From: Acidobacteriota bacterium
Lineage (GTDB): Bacteria > Acidobacteriota > Blastocatellia > Pyrinomonadales > Pyrinomonadaceae
Length of the DNA: 46,375 nucleotides
Reading direction: 5' to 3'
Assembly: GCA_029781855.1 (NCBI GenBank)
Contig: JAKOVX010000063.1
Coordinates: 1 to 46,375, forward strand
The first letter of the stretch is position 1; each line of letters starts with the position of its first letter. The position numbers and the translations under genes were made by a program. Under the pieces are notes generated by a model. That model saw only the letters and a program-made list of their open reading frames with translations, searched no databases and was not told where the DNA came from. Below are positions 28,906 through 37,368 of the stretch, in pieces.

Positions 28906-30574
28906 TGCTGGAAATAATCTCCTTGTCTGTAACTGTCAGGCTGATCAAATAGCCGGCTGCAACTGTGACGAGACAGCCCACTACGTTGAACCATAAGAAT
29001 TCGATGTTTGTATAACTGCTGGCGATCCACACGGATGCAATTCCGAACAAAAGGCCGAAGAATGCTCCACGGGCCCGTGCCCTTTTGACGACGATCGCGA
29101 GGACAAAAACGCCCAACAGTGACCCGTAAAAGAAAGATCCGAATTTATTCACAACCTCGATCAACGAGCCAATGTTGGTGGCGTACATTGCCACAATACA
29201 TGCAAATATGCCCCAAAAGAACGTCGCGATTCTCCCAAACCGAACGTAATGCTTGTCGGTCGCCTCTTTTTGGAAATGGCGCCGGTAAAAGTCGATCGTC
29301 GTCGCGGTTGCCAGAGCATTGAGCTCAGCTGAGATCGAAGACATCGCTGCAGCAAAAATAGCGGCGATGATGAGCCCGATCACGCCCATTGGCATATTTT
29401 CGACAACGAACGTCGGAAAAACGTAATTCACGTCATTGAAACTTGAGTTGCCGGTCGAAGTCTTAACAAAGTCAATAGCGTTTTTCCGAGCGTCGTTGAA
29501 GCCTTTATCGGCAGAGACGTATGCTTCGCGCGTCGTCTCAGTGCGGCTGCCGACGAAAGCAAGTGCTGCCTCTTTGCGCACCTCATGTGCCCTCTGAAAG
29601 TCTGACTGAAGCGCTGAATATTGTGCACTCGGTGGTATCTTGTCCGCCTCGACCGTGTTGAAGAGCATTGGCGGCATTACGAACTGATAAAAGACAAAGA
29701 CCAGAACGCCGACAAGCAGGATCATAAACTGCATCGGGATCTTGAAAAAGGCACTCATCAGCAGCGAGGTGCGTCCCTCACTGACAGATTTTGATGTCAA
29801 GAATCGCTGAACCTGACTCTGGTCACAACCGAAATATGAGAGGAACAGAAAAAGCGCCGCGATCAGGCCCGACCAGATCGTGTATTTTTCGGTAAGGTCA
29901 AAACTCGTGTTGACTGTCTGGAGTTTACCGAGCGAGCCCGCCAGATAAAGCCCGTCAGTCAGCGAAACGTGTGGAGGAAATTGGGACACGATCACAAAAA
30001 GTACGACGAACAATCCGAAGAAGATGATCGTCATCTGCTTCACATCCGTCCACGTTACAGCCTGGACGCCTCCGACCATCGTGTAGAACGTAGTTGATAA
30101 CCCGATCACAAAGATCGTGACGACCTCGCTCCATCCCAAAACGATCGACAGGATGACAGAAGGGGCCGCGATAATGACTCCCACGCCGAGTCCGCGAGAG
30201 ATCAGGAAGAAGAAACTCGTCAAACTCCGGGTTTTGGCGTCGAACCGATTCTCGAGATATTCATAGGCGGTGTAGACCTTCGCCCTATAAAAGAACGGCA
30301 CGACCGTAATGCAGAGGATGACCATTGCCAGTGGCAAGCCGTAGTAGAACTGGATGAAACGCATTCCGTCGGTGTACGCCTGTCCCGTCGTACCGACTAA
30401 CGTAATTGCTGAAAGTTGGGTAGCCATCACAGAGAGGCCTACTGCCCACCACGGAAGGCTCCGATTTGCGAGGAAATATCCCTCGACGTTGCCGCTATTC
30501 TTGGTCATACGGATCCCGTCCCAGATCACGTATGCTAGGTAGCCAACAACTATTACCCAATCCAGTAATTTCAT
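28898..30574 (-). CDS. Sodium:solute symporter (SSS family)
   Basis: A 558-residue polytopic inner-membrane protein of the SSS/SGLT family, which co-transports Na+ with sugars, amino acids or sialic-acid-like compounds. It starts with a transmembrane helix ([15 protein letters not shown]), then [32 protein letters not shown], and the family signature around [28 protein letters not shown] and a late [13 protein letters not shown] helix also match. An unusual hydrophilic loop of about 80 residues (about 310-390) separates two membrane segments. It lies 6 nt after a small membrane-protein gene and overlaps the PIG-L gene by 8 nt. The substrate may be an N-acetylated sugar conjugate, judging by its neighbours, but this is inference. 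Confidence 0.93.
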   Translation of the reverse strand: MKLLDWVIVVGYLAYVIWDGIRMTKNSGNVEGYFLANRSLPWWAVGLSVMATQLSAITLVGTTGQAYTDGMRFIQFYYGLPLAMVILCITVVPFFYRAKVYTAYEYLENRFDAKTRSLTSFFFLISRGLGVGVIIAAPSVILSIVLGWSEVVTIFVIGLSTTFYTMVGGVQAVTWTDVKQMTIIFFGLFVVLFVIVSQFPPHVSLTDGLYLAGSLGKLQTVNTSFDLTEKYTIWSGLIAALFLFLSYFGCDQSQVQRFLTSKSVSEGRTSLLMSAFFKIPMQFMILLVGVLVFVFYQFVMPPMLFNTVEADKIPPSAQYSALQSDFQRAHEVRKEAALAFVGSRTETTREAYVSADKGFNDARKNAIDFVKTSTGNSSFNDVNYVFPTFVVENMPMGVIGLIIAAIFAAAMSSISAELNALATATTIDFYRRHFQKEATDKHYVRFGRIATFFWGIFACIVAMYATNIGSLIEVVNKFGSFFYGSLLGVFVLAIVVKRARARGAFFGLLFGIASVWIASSYTNIEFLWFNVVGCLVTVAAGYLISLTVTDKEIISSNA

Positions 30575-30580
30575 TATGTT

Positions 30581-30724
30581 CTAACTCGAAAAATGCTGTG
30601 AGAATGCCCACAAGGCTGTGATCACGAGGATCGTGGCGATGATCACGCCAATGTAGACCCGGTGCCACCATGCGTCAGGCAACTCGACTGATGGGTCGAT
30701 TTTTTTGTCGGGGTCGATCTTCAT
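30581..30724 (-). CDS. 47-residue single-pass membrane protein upstream of the symporter
   Basis: A short frame of 47 codons plus TAG. The N-terminal 20 residues are charged (MKIDPDKKIDPSVE, then ELPDAWWHRV), followed by one hydrophobic helix (about 22-42, including GVIIATILVITALWAF). Small one- or two-helix proteins directly before SSS symporters are often accessory subunits, and this gene ends 6 nt before the symporter start. No clear ribosome site is visible before ATG 30724. Function as a symporter partner is inference from position and topology. Confidence 0.65.
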   Translation of the reverse strand: MKIDPDKKIDPSVELPDAWWHRVYIGVIIATILVITALWAFSQHFSS

Positions 30725-30743
30725 TTTGGCCGAATGGAATGAG

Positions 30744-30773
30744 TTGGGAATAGCTCACAGGAGCTATTCCCAA
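30744..30773 (-). terminator. Long perfect hairpin between receptor and symporter genes
   Basis: TTGGGAATAGCTC and GAGCTATTCCCAA form a perfect 13-bp stem with a 4-nt loop, 14 nt after the receptor stop. There is no T tract. It may attenuate or process the transcript so that the receptor is made in excess of downstream genes. Confidence 0.55.
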
Positions 30774-30786
30774 ATTTATGGACAAA

Positions 30787-33759
30787 TTAGAATATGAACT
30801 TGAAACCGATCTGGAACTGACGACTATCAAGCGAAGTCACCTGATTGGCCGCCTTCCTGTTAGCGGGCGTCGGGATCGTTCCGGTAACATTACCCGCTGC
30901 GTCGGTGGTCACGGTCAACGAGTTCAACTGGTAAATGCTATTGATGTTGAACAAGTTAAGAAACTCGCCGATGACCTCAAGCTTGTATCGTTCGGTGAAG
31001 TCAATGAATCTGGAGTAACGGAAGTCGAGATTGGTCTGTTTCGGCGTCGTACCCGAATTGCGGCCGATGCCGACAGGGTTGTCAGTGCCATTGAAACCAT
31101 CTAGATTGATATCCGTCGCCGCGACCACATTGAATCTCTCGCCGCTGTTTACCGTGGCAATGATCCCGAACTGGTTTTTGTTGACCAGGCGGCGAAGAGC
31201 CTTACTCTCGAAGTTAAACTCCGGTCGTCCGACAAAACTCATCACAAACGTATGGCGTTGGTCCGCCAAAGACGGGCCAAAGTCACGTCTTCGATTGGTC
31301 GGATCCTGCACGACAAGGCCTCCGCTTTGAGTAGCAACCAGGTTTTGCTCGGGGGCATCATCCGTGGACTTCGATAAAGTGTAGTTAGCACTGAATTGAT
31401 AGCCCTTGGAAAATCGCTTGTTGAGCTGAAGGGTGAACGCGTTGTAGTTCGAGTTACCAGCCGCTTCAGCCATCAGAATGTTATTGAAACGCGGATCGAG
31501 GCGGGTTGCCGCACTGACGGTATTGCTGTAGATCGGACGGCCGTCCGCTAGAGCCCCAACCGGGTTTATTCGGTTGATGCTGCGATACAGGGGAATATGG
31601 CGGCCGCTCGAGTGAATAAACCCGGCAGTAATTGAAAGATCGGTAGCGATCGCCTGCTCGATCTGAACGTTCGAGTGGATCGCATACATATTTTGAAAGT
31701 CCGGCGAGATCGTCTCAATACTCTGTACCGGTAGTGTCGTACCGGCCGGAAGGCTTCCCAATGTTCCGGGGAACGCCGGCGAACCGGCCGTTGCAGGAGC
31801 AAAAGAGAAGTTGAAGTAGGTCGGGCTGCCGTTGTTCTGGAGGGCCCGCAGGTAGAAGTCAAGGTAAACCGTATCGTAATAGATCCCGGCACTCGCGCGG
31901 ATCACCGTCGGGAGTTTTCCGTCGCGAAGGCCGTAGACGAGTCCGAGTCGGGGAGCGAAGTTGTTCTTATCGACCTTGAACTTCTGTGAAGCAAAGTACG
32001 GCGAAGACGAATTTGCGGTCGGGATGTCGTACAGGTCATACCGCACTCCGTAATTGAGCTTTAACTTTCGTGTAACGCGCCAGTCGTCCTGAGCAAAGAA
32101 ATTGTAAAAGGTAGACTGGTATTTGATGTTTGGATCGCCAAACGCTTCGAGATAATTCGTGTAGCACCGTGTAGGCCCACTGGGACATGACGCTCCGGTT
32201 TGAAGAATTCCGGTATTGGCCGATACATAGTTCGGGATCGACGAAAACGTGTAGCGGGCGAAGACATTGGATCGACGTGTGTCGTTAATGCGATTAAGGC
32301 CACCGCCGAATTTGATCCCATGGTCTCCAACCTGCCATGACAGGTTATCCTGAAATTGGGTCATGGTCTCAAGTGGCGAGATCGTATTGGCATTTTCCGG
32401 TGAACCGAAATTCGCTACACCTGTTATGACGATACTTGGGCCGGTACCCGAATTCGAGTTTGCCACGTTTTCCGAATCACGCTTCGCGTACTGAAAACGA
32501 AATTCGTTCAAGATCTGCGGCGTTATGATTGACGCTAACTGGATCCCAACGGAATAAGATTTGTCGTCGAAATCTATACTTCTCTGAAGCGTGGTCAGAC
32601 CGCCACCGATGTTGTTCGGCGAGATGTTTTTGAAGTAATTAAAACGGCCGCTCAATCGGTTGGACGCGTTCAACTGTGCATCCGTCCTGAAGATGAAGAA
32701 ATTCACCTTCTGAGCCGCCGGAATGGCAGTCGGAAATGCACTAGCTGGAACGCCGGCGGCGATAAGTGCCGCCTTATTTGCGTCAGAGATCGTGATCGTT
32801 CGGGCCGGTTCACCACCGAGATCGCGGTTGACCCATTCGTATCCCGCGTAGAACTGCCACCGGTCCTTGATTATCGGCCCGCCGACGGCACCTGTAATAT
32901 TGTCTACTTTGGTCTTTGGCTTGACCGCCGTCGGAGAGATGTTGAATGGCCGCGACGACATTGAGGTCCGTCGAAAACGATAGCTCGCCGAACCGTGGAA
33001 AGCGTTCGTGCCGGACGGCGTAACGGCGTTCATGATCAGGCCGGGCGTTCCGCCGAATTCGGCCGCAAAACCGTTCGTAACTAGTTGGATCTCACTGATA
33101 AAGGTATCCGAGATCGGCATCAATCGAATGCCGCCGCGATCCTGTTGAGTGTTGCTGTTACCATCGAGCTGATAATTCGTTCGCCGGGTGTAACCGTTGG
33201 CGTTGATTCGCGGCACACCGAACTCAATGTTCGGTCGGCCGGTCACGTTGGCCTGCAAAAGCGCATAGTTATAAGGGTTTCGAGAAACGAGCGGAAGATT
33301 CTGCGTTTCACGGTTGTTCATTACCCGGCCGACATCGATCTTACCGGGATCAGCGATCGGAGCGTCGGAGGTGACGGTGACTGTTTCACTCATACCACCA
33401 GCCTCAAGTGAGACATTGACGGTTGCGGTCTGACCCGTGGTAAGCGTAATTCCCTCTCGGACAAGTCGCTTAAAATTCGTGGCCTCAACCGTGACCCTAT
33501 AGGAACCTAGCGGCAGAAGTGGGAAACGGAATGACCCGCCTTCATCGGTCGTCAACGAGCGTTCAGTACCCGTTCCGATGTTGCGAACGGTCACCGTTGC
33601 ATTCGGAACCGCCGCTCCGGCAGAATCGGTAACTATTCCCTCGATCTGTCCGTTTATCGCCTGCGATTGCCCGCTGACACGATATTCACCGATCGTTACG
33701 ATGGCTACAAGCACCATCAAGAAAACGAAAGCCTTCCTTAAAACTAAAGTGTTTTGCAT
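30787..33759 (-). CDS. TonB-dependent outer-membrane receptor, Oar-like
   Basis: A 990-residue protein with a signal peptide (hydrophobic residues about 10-24). A carboxypeptidase-regulatory-like domain follows (about 36-120, GIVTDSAGAAVPNATVTVRN). A plug domain comes next (TVTSDAPIADPGKIDVGRVM, ETQNLPLVSRNPYNY), then a long beta-barrel ending in the aromatic FQIGFKFIF typical of BAM substrates. Such receptors import bulky nutrients across the outer membrane with TonB energy. AAGGAG lies 9 nt before ATG 33759. A TTGACA promoter with an overlapping palindrome precedes it. Downstream come a hairpin, a small membrane gene, a symporter, a deacetylase and a lyase, so it is probably the outer-membrane step of that pathway. 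Confidence 0.93.
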   Translation of the reverse strand: MQNTLVLRKAFVFLMVLVAIVTIGEYRVSGQSQAINGQIEGIVTDSAGAAVPNATVTVRNIGTGTERSLTTDEGGSFRFPLLPLGSYRVTVEATNFKRLVREGITLTTGQTATVNVSLEAGGMSETVTVTSDAPIADPGKIDVGRVMNNRETQNLPLVSRNPYNYALLQANVTGRPNIEFGVPRINANGYTRRTNYQLDGNSNTQQDRGGIRLMPISDTFISEIQLVTNGFAAEFGGTPGLIMNAVTPSGTNAFHGSASYRFRRTSMSSRPFNISPTAVKPKTKVDNITGAVGGPIIKDRWQFYAGYEWVNRDLGGEPARTITISDANKAALIAAGVPASAFPTAIPAAQKVNFFIFRTDAQLNASNRLSGRFNYFKNISPNNIGGGLTTLQRSIDFDDKSYSVGIQLASIITPQILNEFRFQYAKRDSENVANSNSGTGPSIVITGVANFGSPENANTISPLETMTQFQDNLSWQVGDHGIKFGGGLNRINDTRRSNVFARYTFSSIPNYVSANTGILQTGASCPSGPTRCYTNYLEAFGDPNIKYQSTFYNFFAQDDWRVTRKLKLNYGVRYDLYDIPTANSSSPYFASQKFKVDKNNFAPRLGLVYGLRDGKLPTVIRASAGIYYDTVYLDFYLRALQNNGSPTYFNFSFAPATAGSPAFPGTLGSLPAGTTLPVQSIETISPDFQNMYAIHSNVQIEQAIATDLSITAGFIHSSGRHIPLYRSINRINPVGALADGRPIYSNTVSAATRLDPRFNNILMAEAAGNSNYNAFTLQLNKRFSKGYQFSANYTLSKSTDDAPEQNLVATQSGGLVVQDPTNRRRDFGPSLADQRHTFVMSFVGRPEFNFESKALRRLVNKNQFGIIATVNSGERFNVVAATDINLDGFNGTDNPVGIGRNSGTTPKQTNLDFRYSRFIDFTERYKLEVIGEFLNLFNINSIYQLNSLTVTTDAAGNVTGTIPTPANRKAANQVTSLDSRQFQIGFKFIF

Positions 33760-33884
33760 AAATTGAGTTCTCCTTAGATTAACTTAGCGGGCGAAATCTG
33801 GATTCCGATCCAATAGAACACCAAATGCCGGGTTCTGTTCAGCGACCTGACCGTCGCAAACCTCAAATTGGTTAAGACTGTATG

Positions 33885-33905
33885 TTTGTCGGTATCTCCA
33901 ACAAA
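33885..33905. promoter_or_regulatory. Candidate repressor operator at the receptor promoter
   Basis: TTTGTCGG, 5 nt and CCAACAAA form an inverted repeat with 7 of 8 pairs matching. It lies immediately downstream of the -10 element of the TonB-receptor promoter, over the predicted transcription start. That is where a repressor such as the adjacent ROK protein would act. Confidence 0.5.
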
Positions 33906-33906
33906 G

Positions 33907-33935
33907 TTTTAATACAGGACTAACATGATTGTCAA
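33907..33935 (-). promoter_or_regulatory. Promoter of the TonB-receptor operon
   Basis: On the minus strand TTGACA (33935-33930) is followed by TATTAA after 15 nt (33914-33909), or by TTAAAA after 17 nt (33912-33907). The leader would be about 140 nt. Confidence 0.6.
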
Positions 33936-33971
33936 GGATACACTTCATTGCCCTCAAACTTTTCCATAATT

Positions 33972-35171
33972 TCAGCTTGCTGACGCAAATTTTCGCGCAA
34001 GCACTAGGCCGATCGCACCTATCAGCGTCGGAGCGTCTCCCAGCGAAGACGGGATCAGGACCGTCGGCGGAAGACCTGCCAGGACGCTTCTCTCGGAAAT
34101 TCGCCGAAGTTCGTCGGCAAAAAGGTCCCACGCCTTCGTGATCTTTCCGCTAACGACCACGACTTGCGGGCTAAGCCCGACAATGAGGTTGGAGATCCCA
34201 TTGCCCAGATAGTAAGCGGTCTCCTTTAGCGCCATGAGTGCGTGCTTTTCGCCATTCATTGCAAGTTCTATCAAATTTTCTATATCTGTTCCGTTTTCTT
34301 TGAGATCGTCGTGCTTGAGCAGCTCGCGGTATCTTTGGAGCATCGCCTTTTCAGATGCGTAGGCCTCCCAGCATTCACGGCTACCACAAGAACATTCGAT
34401 CGGAGCATTGTCTCCAGCGATCATATGGCCAAACTCACCACCTGCTCCCATTTCGCCCCGATAGACCTGGCCGTCAAATATGATCCCAGTCCCGATGCCT
34501 TCGCCGACAAGAACCATTACAAAAGTATCTGATTTCCTGATCTTTTCGTACCCGAACCACAACTCGGCCAGGGAGGTCGCGTTTGCATCGTTCTCCACGA
34601 TCACACGCTTACCTGTAACCTGTTCAATTCGCTGGCAAATATCCCAGTCACGCCAGTCGAAATACGGCACGTGGAAGATCCGCCCCAACCGCTGGTCGAC
34701 CAATCCAGGAACGCTCATCCCGATCTCAAGGTCAAATTCGCTATATCTCGTAACAAGATTTCTCGTGCGATCAAGGATCTGGCTCGTCATGAATTCCAGA
34801 TCAGGAGAAGTGCTGAAAGTCTCTTGCTCCAAAACGGTCCCGCCGAGATCTGCCAACGCTATTGTTGTTGTTCGGGGTGTAACATCAATTCCTACGGCCA
34901 CCGGGCTTCCGGTGCGGAGCTTATACATCGTCGGCTTTCTGCCGCCGGATGACGTCCCCTCGCCGATACCGATAATAAGCCCGGTCGACTCAAGATCGTC
35001 GACTATTACAGACACAGTCGAACGGTGAAGCGCCGTCTGCCGTGCGATCTCGGCACGTGAGATCGGTGAGCGGTCACGCACGTAATTCAGGACGATCTGC
35101 CGATTGATATCCCTGATGGTATTCGGCCGCGCGATCTGTGATTTTGCTTTTTGTAGGTTTATTCGCTTCAT
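33972..35171 (-). CDS. ROK-family transcriptional regulator (NagC/XylR type)
   Basis: A 399-residue protein with an N-terminal winged helix-turn-helix (about 20-70, PISRAEIARQTALHRSTVSV) fused to a ROK sugar-binding domain. The domain shows VGIDVTPRTTTIALADL (93-109), VENDANA (192-198, Asp195), GEGIGTGII (223-231), the ExGH motif GEFGHM (245-250) and the zinc cysteines CSCGSREC (Cys260, 262, 267). HTH-ROK proteins generally repress sugar uptake genes and release DNA on binding a phosphorylated sugar such as GlcNAc-6-P. Asp195 and ExGH are retained, so residual kinase activity is conceivable. It lies directly upstream of the TonB-receptor operon, which carries a palindrome at its promoter. Confidence 0.93.
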   Translation of the reverse strand: MKRINLQKAKSQIARPNTIRDINRQIVLNYVRDRSPISRAEIARQTALHRSTVSVIVDDLESTGLIIGIGEGTSSGGRKPTMYKLRTGSPVAVGIDVTPRTTTIALADLGGTVLEQETFSTSPDLEFMTSQILDRTRNLVTRYSEFDLEIGMSVPGLVDQRLGRIFHVPYFDWRDWDICQRIEQVTGKRVIVENDANATSLAELWFGYEKIRKSDTFVMVLVGEGIGTGIIFDGQVYRGEMGAGGEFGHMIAGDNAPIECSCGSRECWEAYASEKAMLQRYRELLKHDDLKENGTDIENLIELAMNGEKHALMALKETAYYLGNGISNLIVGLSPQVVVVSGKITKAWDLFADELRRISERSVLAGLPPTVLIPSSLGDAPTLIGAIGLVLARKFASAS

Positions 35172-35225
35172 CGACTCGTCGATGCCGGCCTATACTGATA
35201 TTTGCGATTTGGTTACTGGTCCAAA

Positions 35226-35255
35226 ACTATAGCCGAAAAACGAACTTAGTTGCAA
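35226..35255 (-). promoter_or_regulatory. Promoter of the ROK regulator gene
   Basis: On the minus strand TTGCAA (35255-35250), an 18-nt spacer and TATAGT (35231-35226) give a start near 35219 and a leader of about 48 nt. Confidence 0.5.
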
Positions 35256-35269
35256 GTCTAGACTAACAA
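35250..35269. promoter_or_regulatory. Palindrome overlapping the ROK gene -35 box
   Basis: TTGCAAGTCTAGACTAACAA is an inverted repeat, perfect over the central AGTCTAGACT and partial in the flanks (16 of 20 positions). It overlaps the -35 box of the regulator gene, which suits autoregulation. Its sequence differs from the receptor-operon palindrome, so a different regulator could bind. Confidence 0.4.
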
Positions 35270-35364
35270 TTCTGAAACTTATCCTTAAGGAAGAGATCTC
35301 TGTGAATGGAAATTCAAACGGACCAATTCCCTTCCGGGGTGAGGACGATGGTCGATCCACGCAT

Positions 35365-37344
35365 TTAAGTCCTTTGAAACCCGCGCTCGATATCCTTCAT
35401 CGAGAGACGAAGGATGACTGGTCGACCATGTGGACACGTCGTCGGTGAGGTGGTCAGCAGTAGTCGGTCGATAAGCCAGTGCATCTTCTCTGGTGTCAAT
35501 TTCATGTTGATCTTGACCGCGGCCTTACATGCCAGACTCGCCGCTATATCGTCCCTTAAGGTAGTTTTCGGTGCTCCTCGCTTTTCAGCGTCGATCGTAT
35601 CCAATATTTCTGCAAACAAATTCCGGGCTTCCGACGCCGGCAGATCCGTCGGTACACTCTTGATCGCAACTGTTCTGCCCGAAAGCCGCATCGTTCCAAA
35701 TCCCAACGATTCGAGATCTTCTTCGATCAATTGAAATGCCTGGGATTGGGCCGGAGAAAGATCGAGCGTCTCCGGAAGGAGGAGATTTTGCGATTCTATG
35801 GCGCGGTCCTTTTCACTCCTCCGAAACTTATCAAACAGAATTCGCTCGTGAGCCACGTGCTGATCGATCAACAGCAATCCTTCGTCATCGACCGCAATGA
35901 TAAAGCTGTCGTGCAGCTGCCCAAGCGGACGGATCTTCGACGCCGACACTAGTTCCACCTCGACGGATTTAGCGAGATGGGCTCCTGAATTGACCGGTGG
36001 CAAGACCGCGTAGCCAGACGGTGCTGGCTCCGTGCCCTGGGAGACACGTTCTTGTGCGGTCTTCTCGAATTCACCCATTCCCGCCGAGTCGACAAGATCC
36101 GAAGTTTCAGCGTCAGCAGCCGAAATAATAGCTCCGTTACTGCGGCTCGGGTCTTCAAAAAACTCAACCTGAAAATCCGCAGCATCCGACGTTGATTCCG
36201 AATCAAGTGCCGGGAACGTATTCAAATGAAAATCGATATCCGCCTGAACGATCTCGGGCCGTCGTTCATCGTCCGCTCGAACCCACTCCGACGGAGAAGT
36301 GATAGCCGGCAAATCTGTTGGGGCATCGCCGGTAACGCCAGCCTGTGCCAGAGCCTCACGCACGGATTCCGCGATGACGTCCTTCACCGCCTCACCTCGC
36401 CGAAATCGAACCTCAGTCTTGGCCGGATGAACATTGACATCTATTTCTTCCAGCGGAATCTCGAGAAACAGAAACGCCACTGGATAAACTCCGTGGGGCA
36501 AGACCGACCGGAAGCCTTCGAGCAACCCACCCGCGATCGTCTTGTCCCGCACAAAGCGCTTGTTGACAAAAAAATACTGGGAATCTCTGCTCGTGCGTCG
36601 CTCTCTCGGAGCGGAAACGAACCCGGATACCTTCGCGACGTATTCGCGGCCTCCGGTGACCGGCAACAGGCTTTCCAAAAGCGACGCTCCGAAGACCTGG
36701 AATGCCCGCTCACGAAGATCGCGGGCCGGAGTCACCCGCAAAACCTCACGGCCATTATTGGTCAATGTGAAAGCGATCTCAGGCTGAGCGAGTGCGTAGT
36801 GGGTAACGATGCTCGTCAGATGATAATTCTCTGTGGCCTCGGATCGCATGAATTTACGTCGGGCCGGAGTGTTGAAAAAGAGGTCGCGTACGGAAATAGT
36901 GGTCCCCGTGTCGCGAGCCGCATCCTTGACGTCGATAAATTTTCCGCCCTCGATCAGGACCCGGGTAGCTTCAAGCGAATCTTCAGTCTTGGTCGTCAAT
37001 TCGACTTTCGCGACCGAAGCGATCGACGCAAGTGCTTCTCCGCGAAAACCGAGCGTGCCGATGGCGGAGAGGTCGTCGAGTGTTGAAATTTTAGAAGTTG
37101 CGTGACGCTCGAACGATAGAATTGCATCATCTCGAGTCATTCCGATGCCATCATCAGCGATACGCATCAATCTGCGGCCGCCAAGCTCTACTTCGATCAT
37201 TATCCGGCGGGCGCCGGCATCAATCGCATTTTCGACCAGTTCTTTGATGACGGACGCCGGGCGTTCTACGACTTCACCAGCGGCTATCTGATTCGCCAGG
37301 TTATCAGGTAGTACCTTGATCCTGTTTTTTGCTTCGATTGGCAT
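35365..37344 (-). CDS. mutL: DNA mismatch repair protein MutL
   Basis: A 659-residue GHKL ATPase that couples mismatch recognition by MutS to strand incision and removal. The N-terminal domain has ENAIDAGA (38-45), DDGIGM (64-69) and GFRGEAL (99-105). The C-terminal dimerisation domain resembles endonuclease-type MutL: DQHVAHERILFD (494-505), ACKAAVK (from about 605) and CPHGRP (637-642). In the DQHA(X)2E(X)4E metal motif the fourth residue is Val and the last Glu is Asp505. Start ATG 37344 lies 24 nt after the bshC stop, so it is probably co-transcribed with bshC. No clear ribosome site is visible. Confidence 0.95.
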   Translation of the reverse strand: MPIEAKNRIKVLPDNLANQIAAGEVVERPASVIKELVENAIDAGARRIMIEVELGGRRLMRIADDGIGMTRDDAILSFERHATSKISTLDDLSAIGTLGFRGEALASIASVAKVELTTKTEDSLEATRVLIEGGKFIDVKDAARDTGTTISVRDLFFNTPARRKFMRSEATENYHLTSIVTHYALAQPEIAFTLTNNGREVLRVTPARDLRERAFQVFGASLLESLLPVTGGREYVAKVSGFVSAPRERRTSRDSQYFFVNKRFVRDKTIAGGLLEGFRSVLPHGVYPVAFLFLEIPLEEIDVNVHPAKTEVRFRRGEAVKDVIAESVREALAQAGVTGDAPTDLPAITSPSEWVRADDERRPEIVQADIDFHLNTFPALDSESTSDAADFQVEFFEDPSRSNGAIISAADAETSDLVDSAGMGEFEKTAQERVSQGTEPAPSGYAVLPPVNSGAHLAKSVEVELVSASKIRPLGQLHDSFIIAVDDEGLLLIDQHVAHERILFDKFRRSEKDRAIESQNLLLPETLDLSPAQSQAFQLIEEDLESLGFGTMRLSGRTVAIKSVPTDLPASEARNLFAEILDTIDAEKRGAPKTTLRDDIAASLACKAAVKINMKLTPEKMHWLIDRLLLTTSPTTCPHGRPVILRLSMKDIERGFQRT

Positions 37345-37368
37345 CCGGGAATTAACGAAAAAGGCCGC

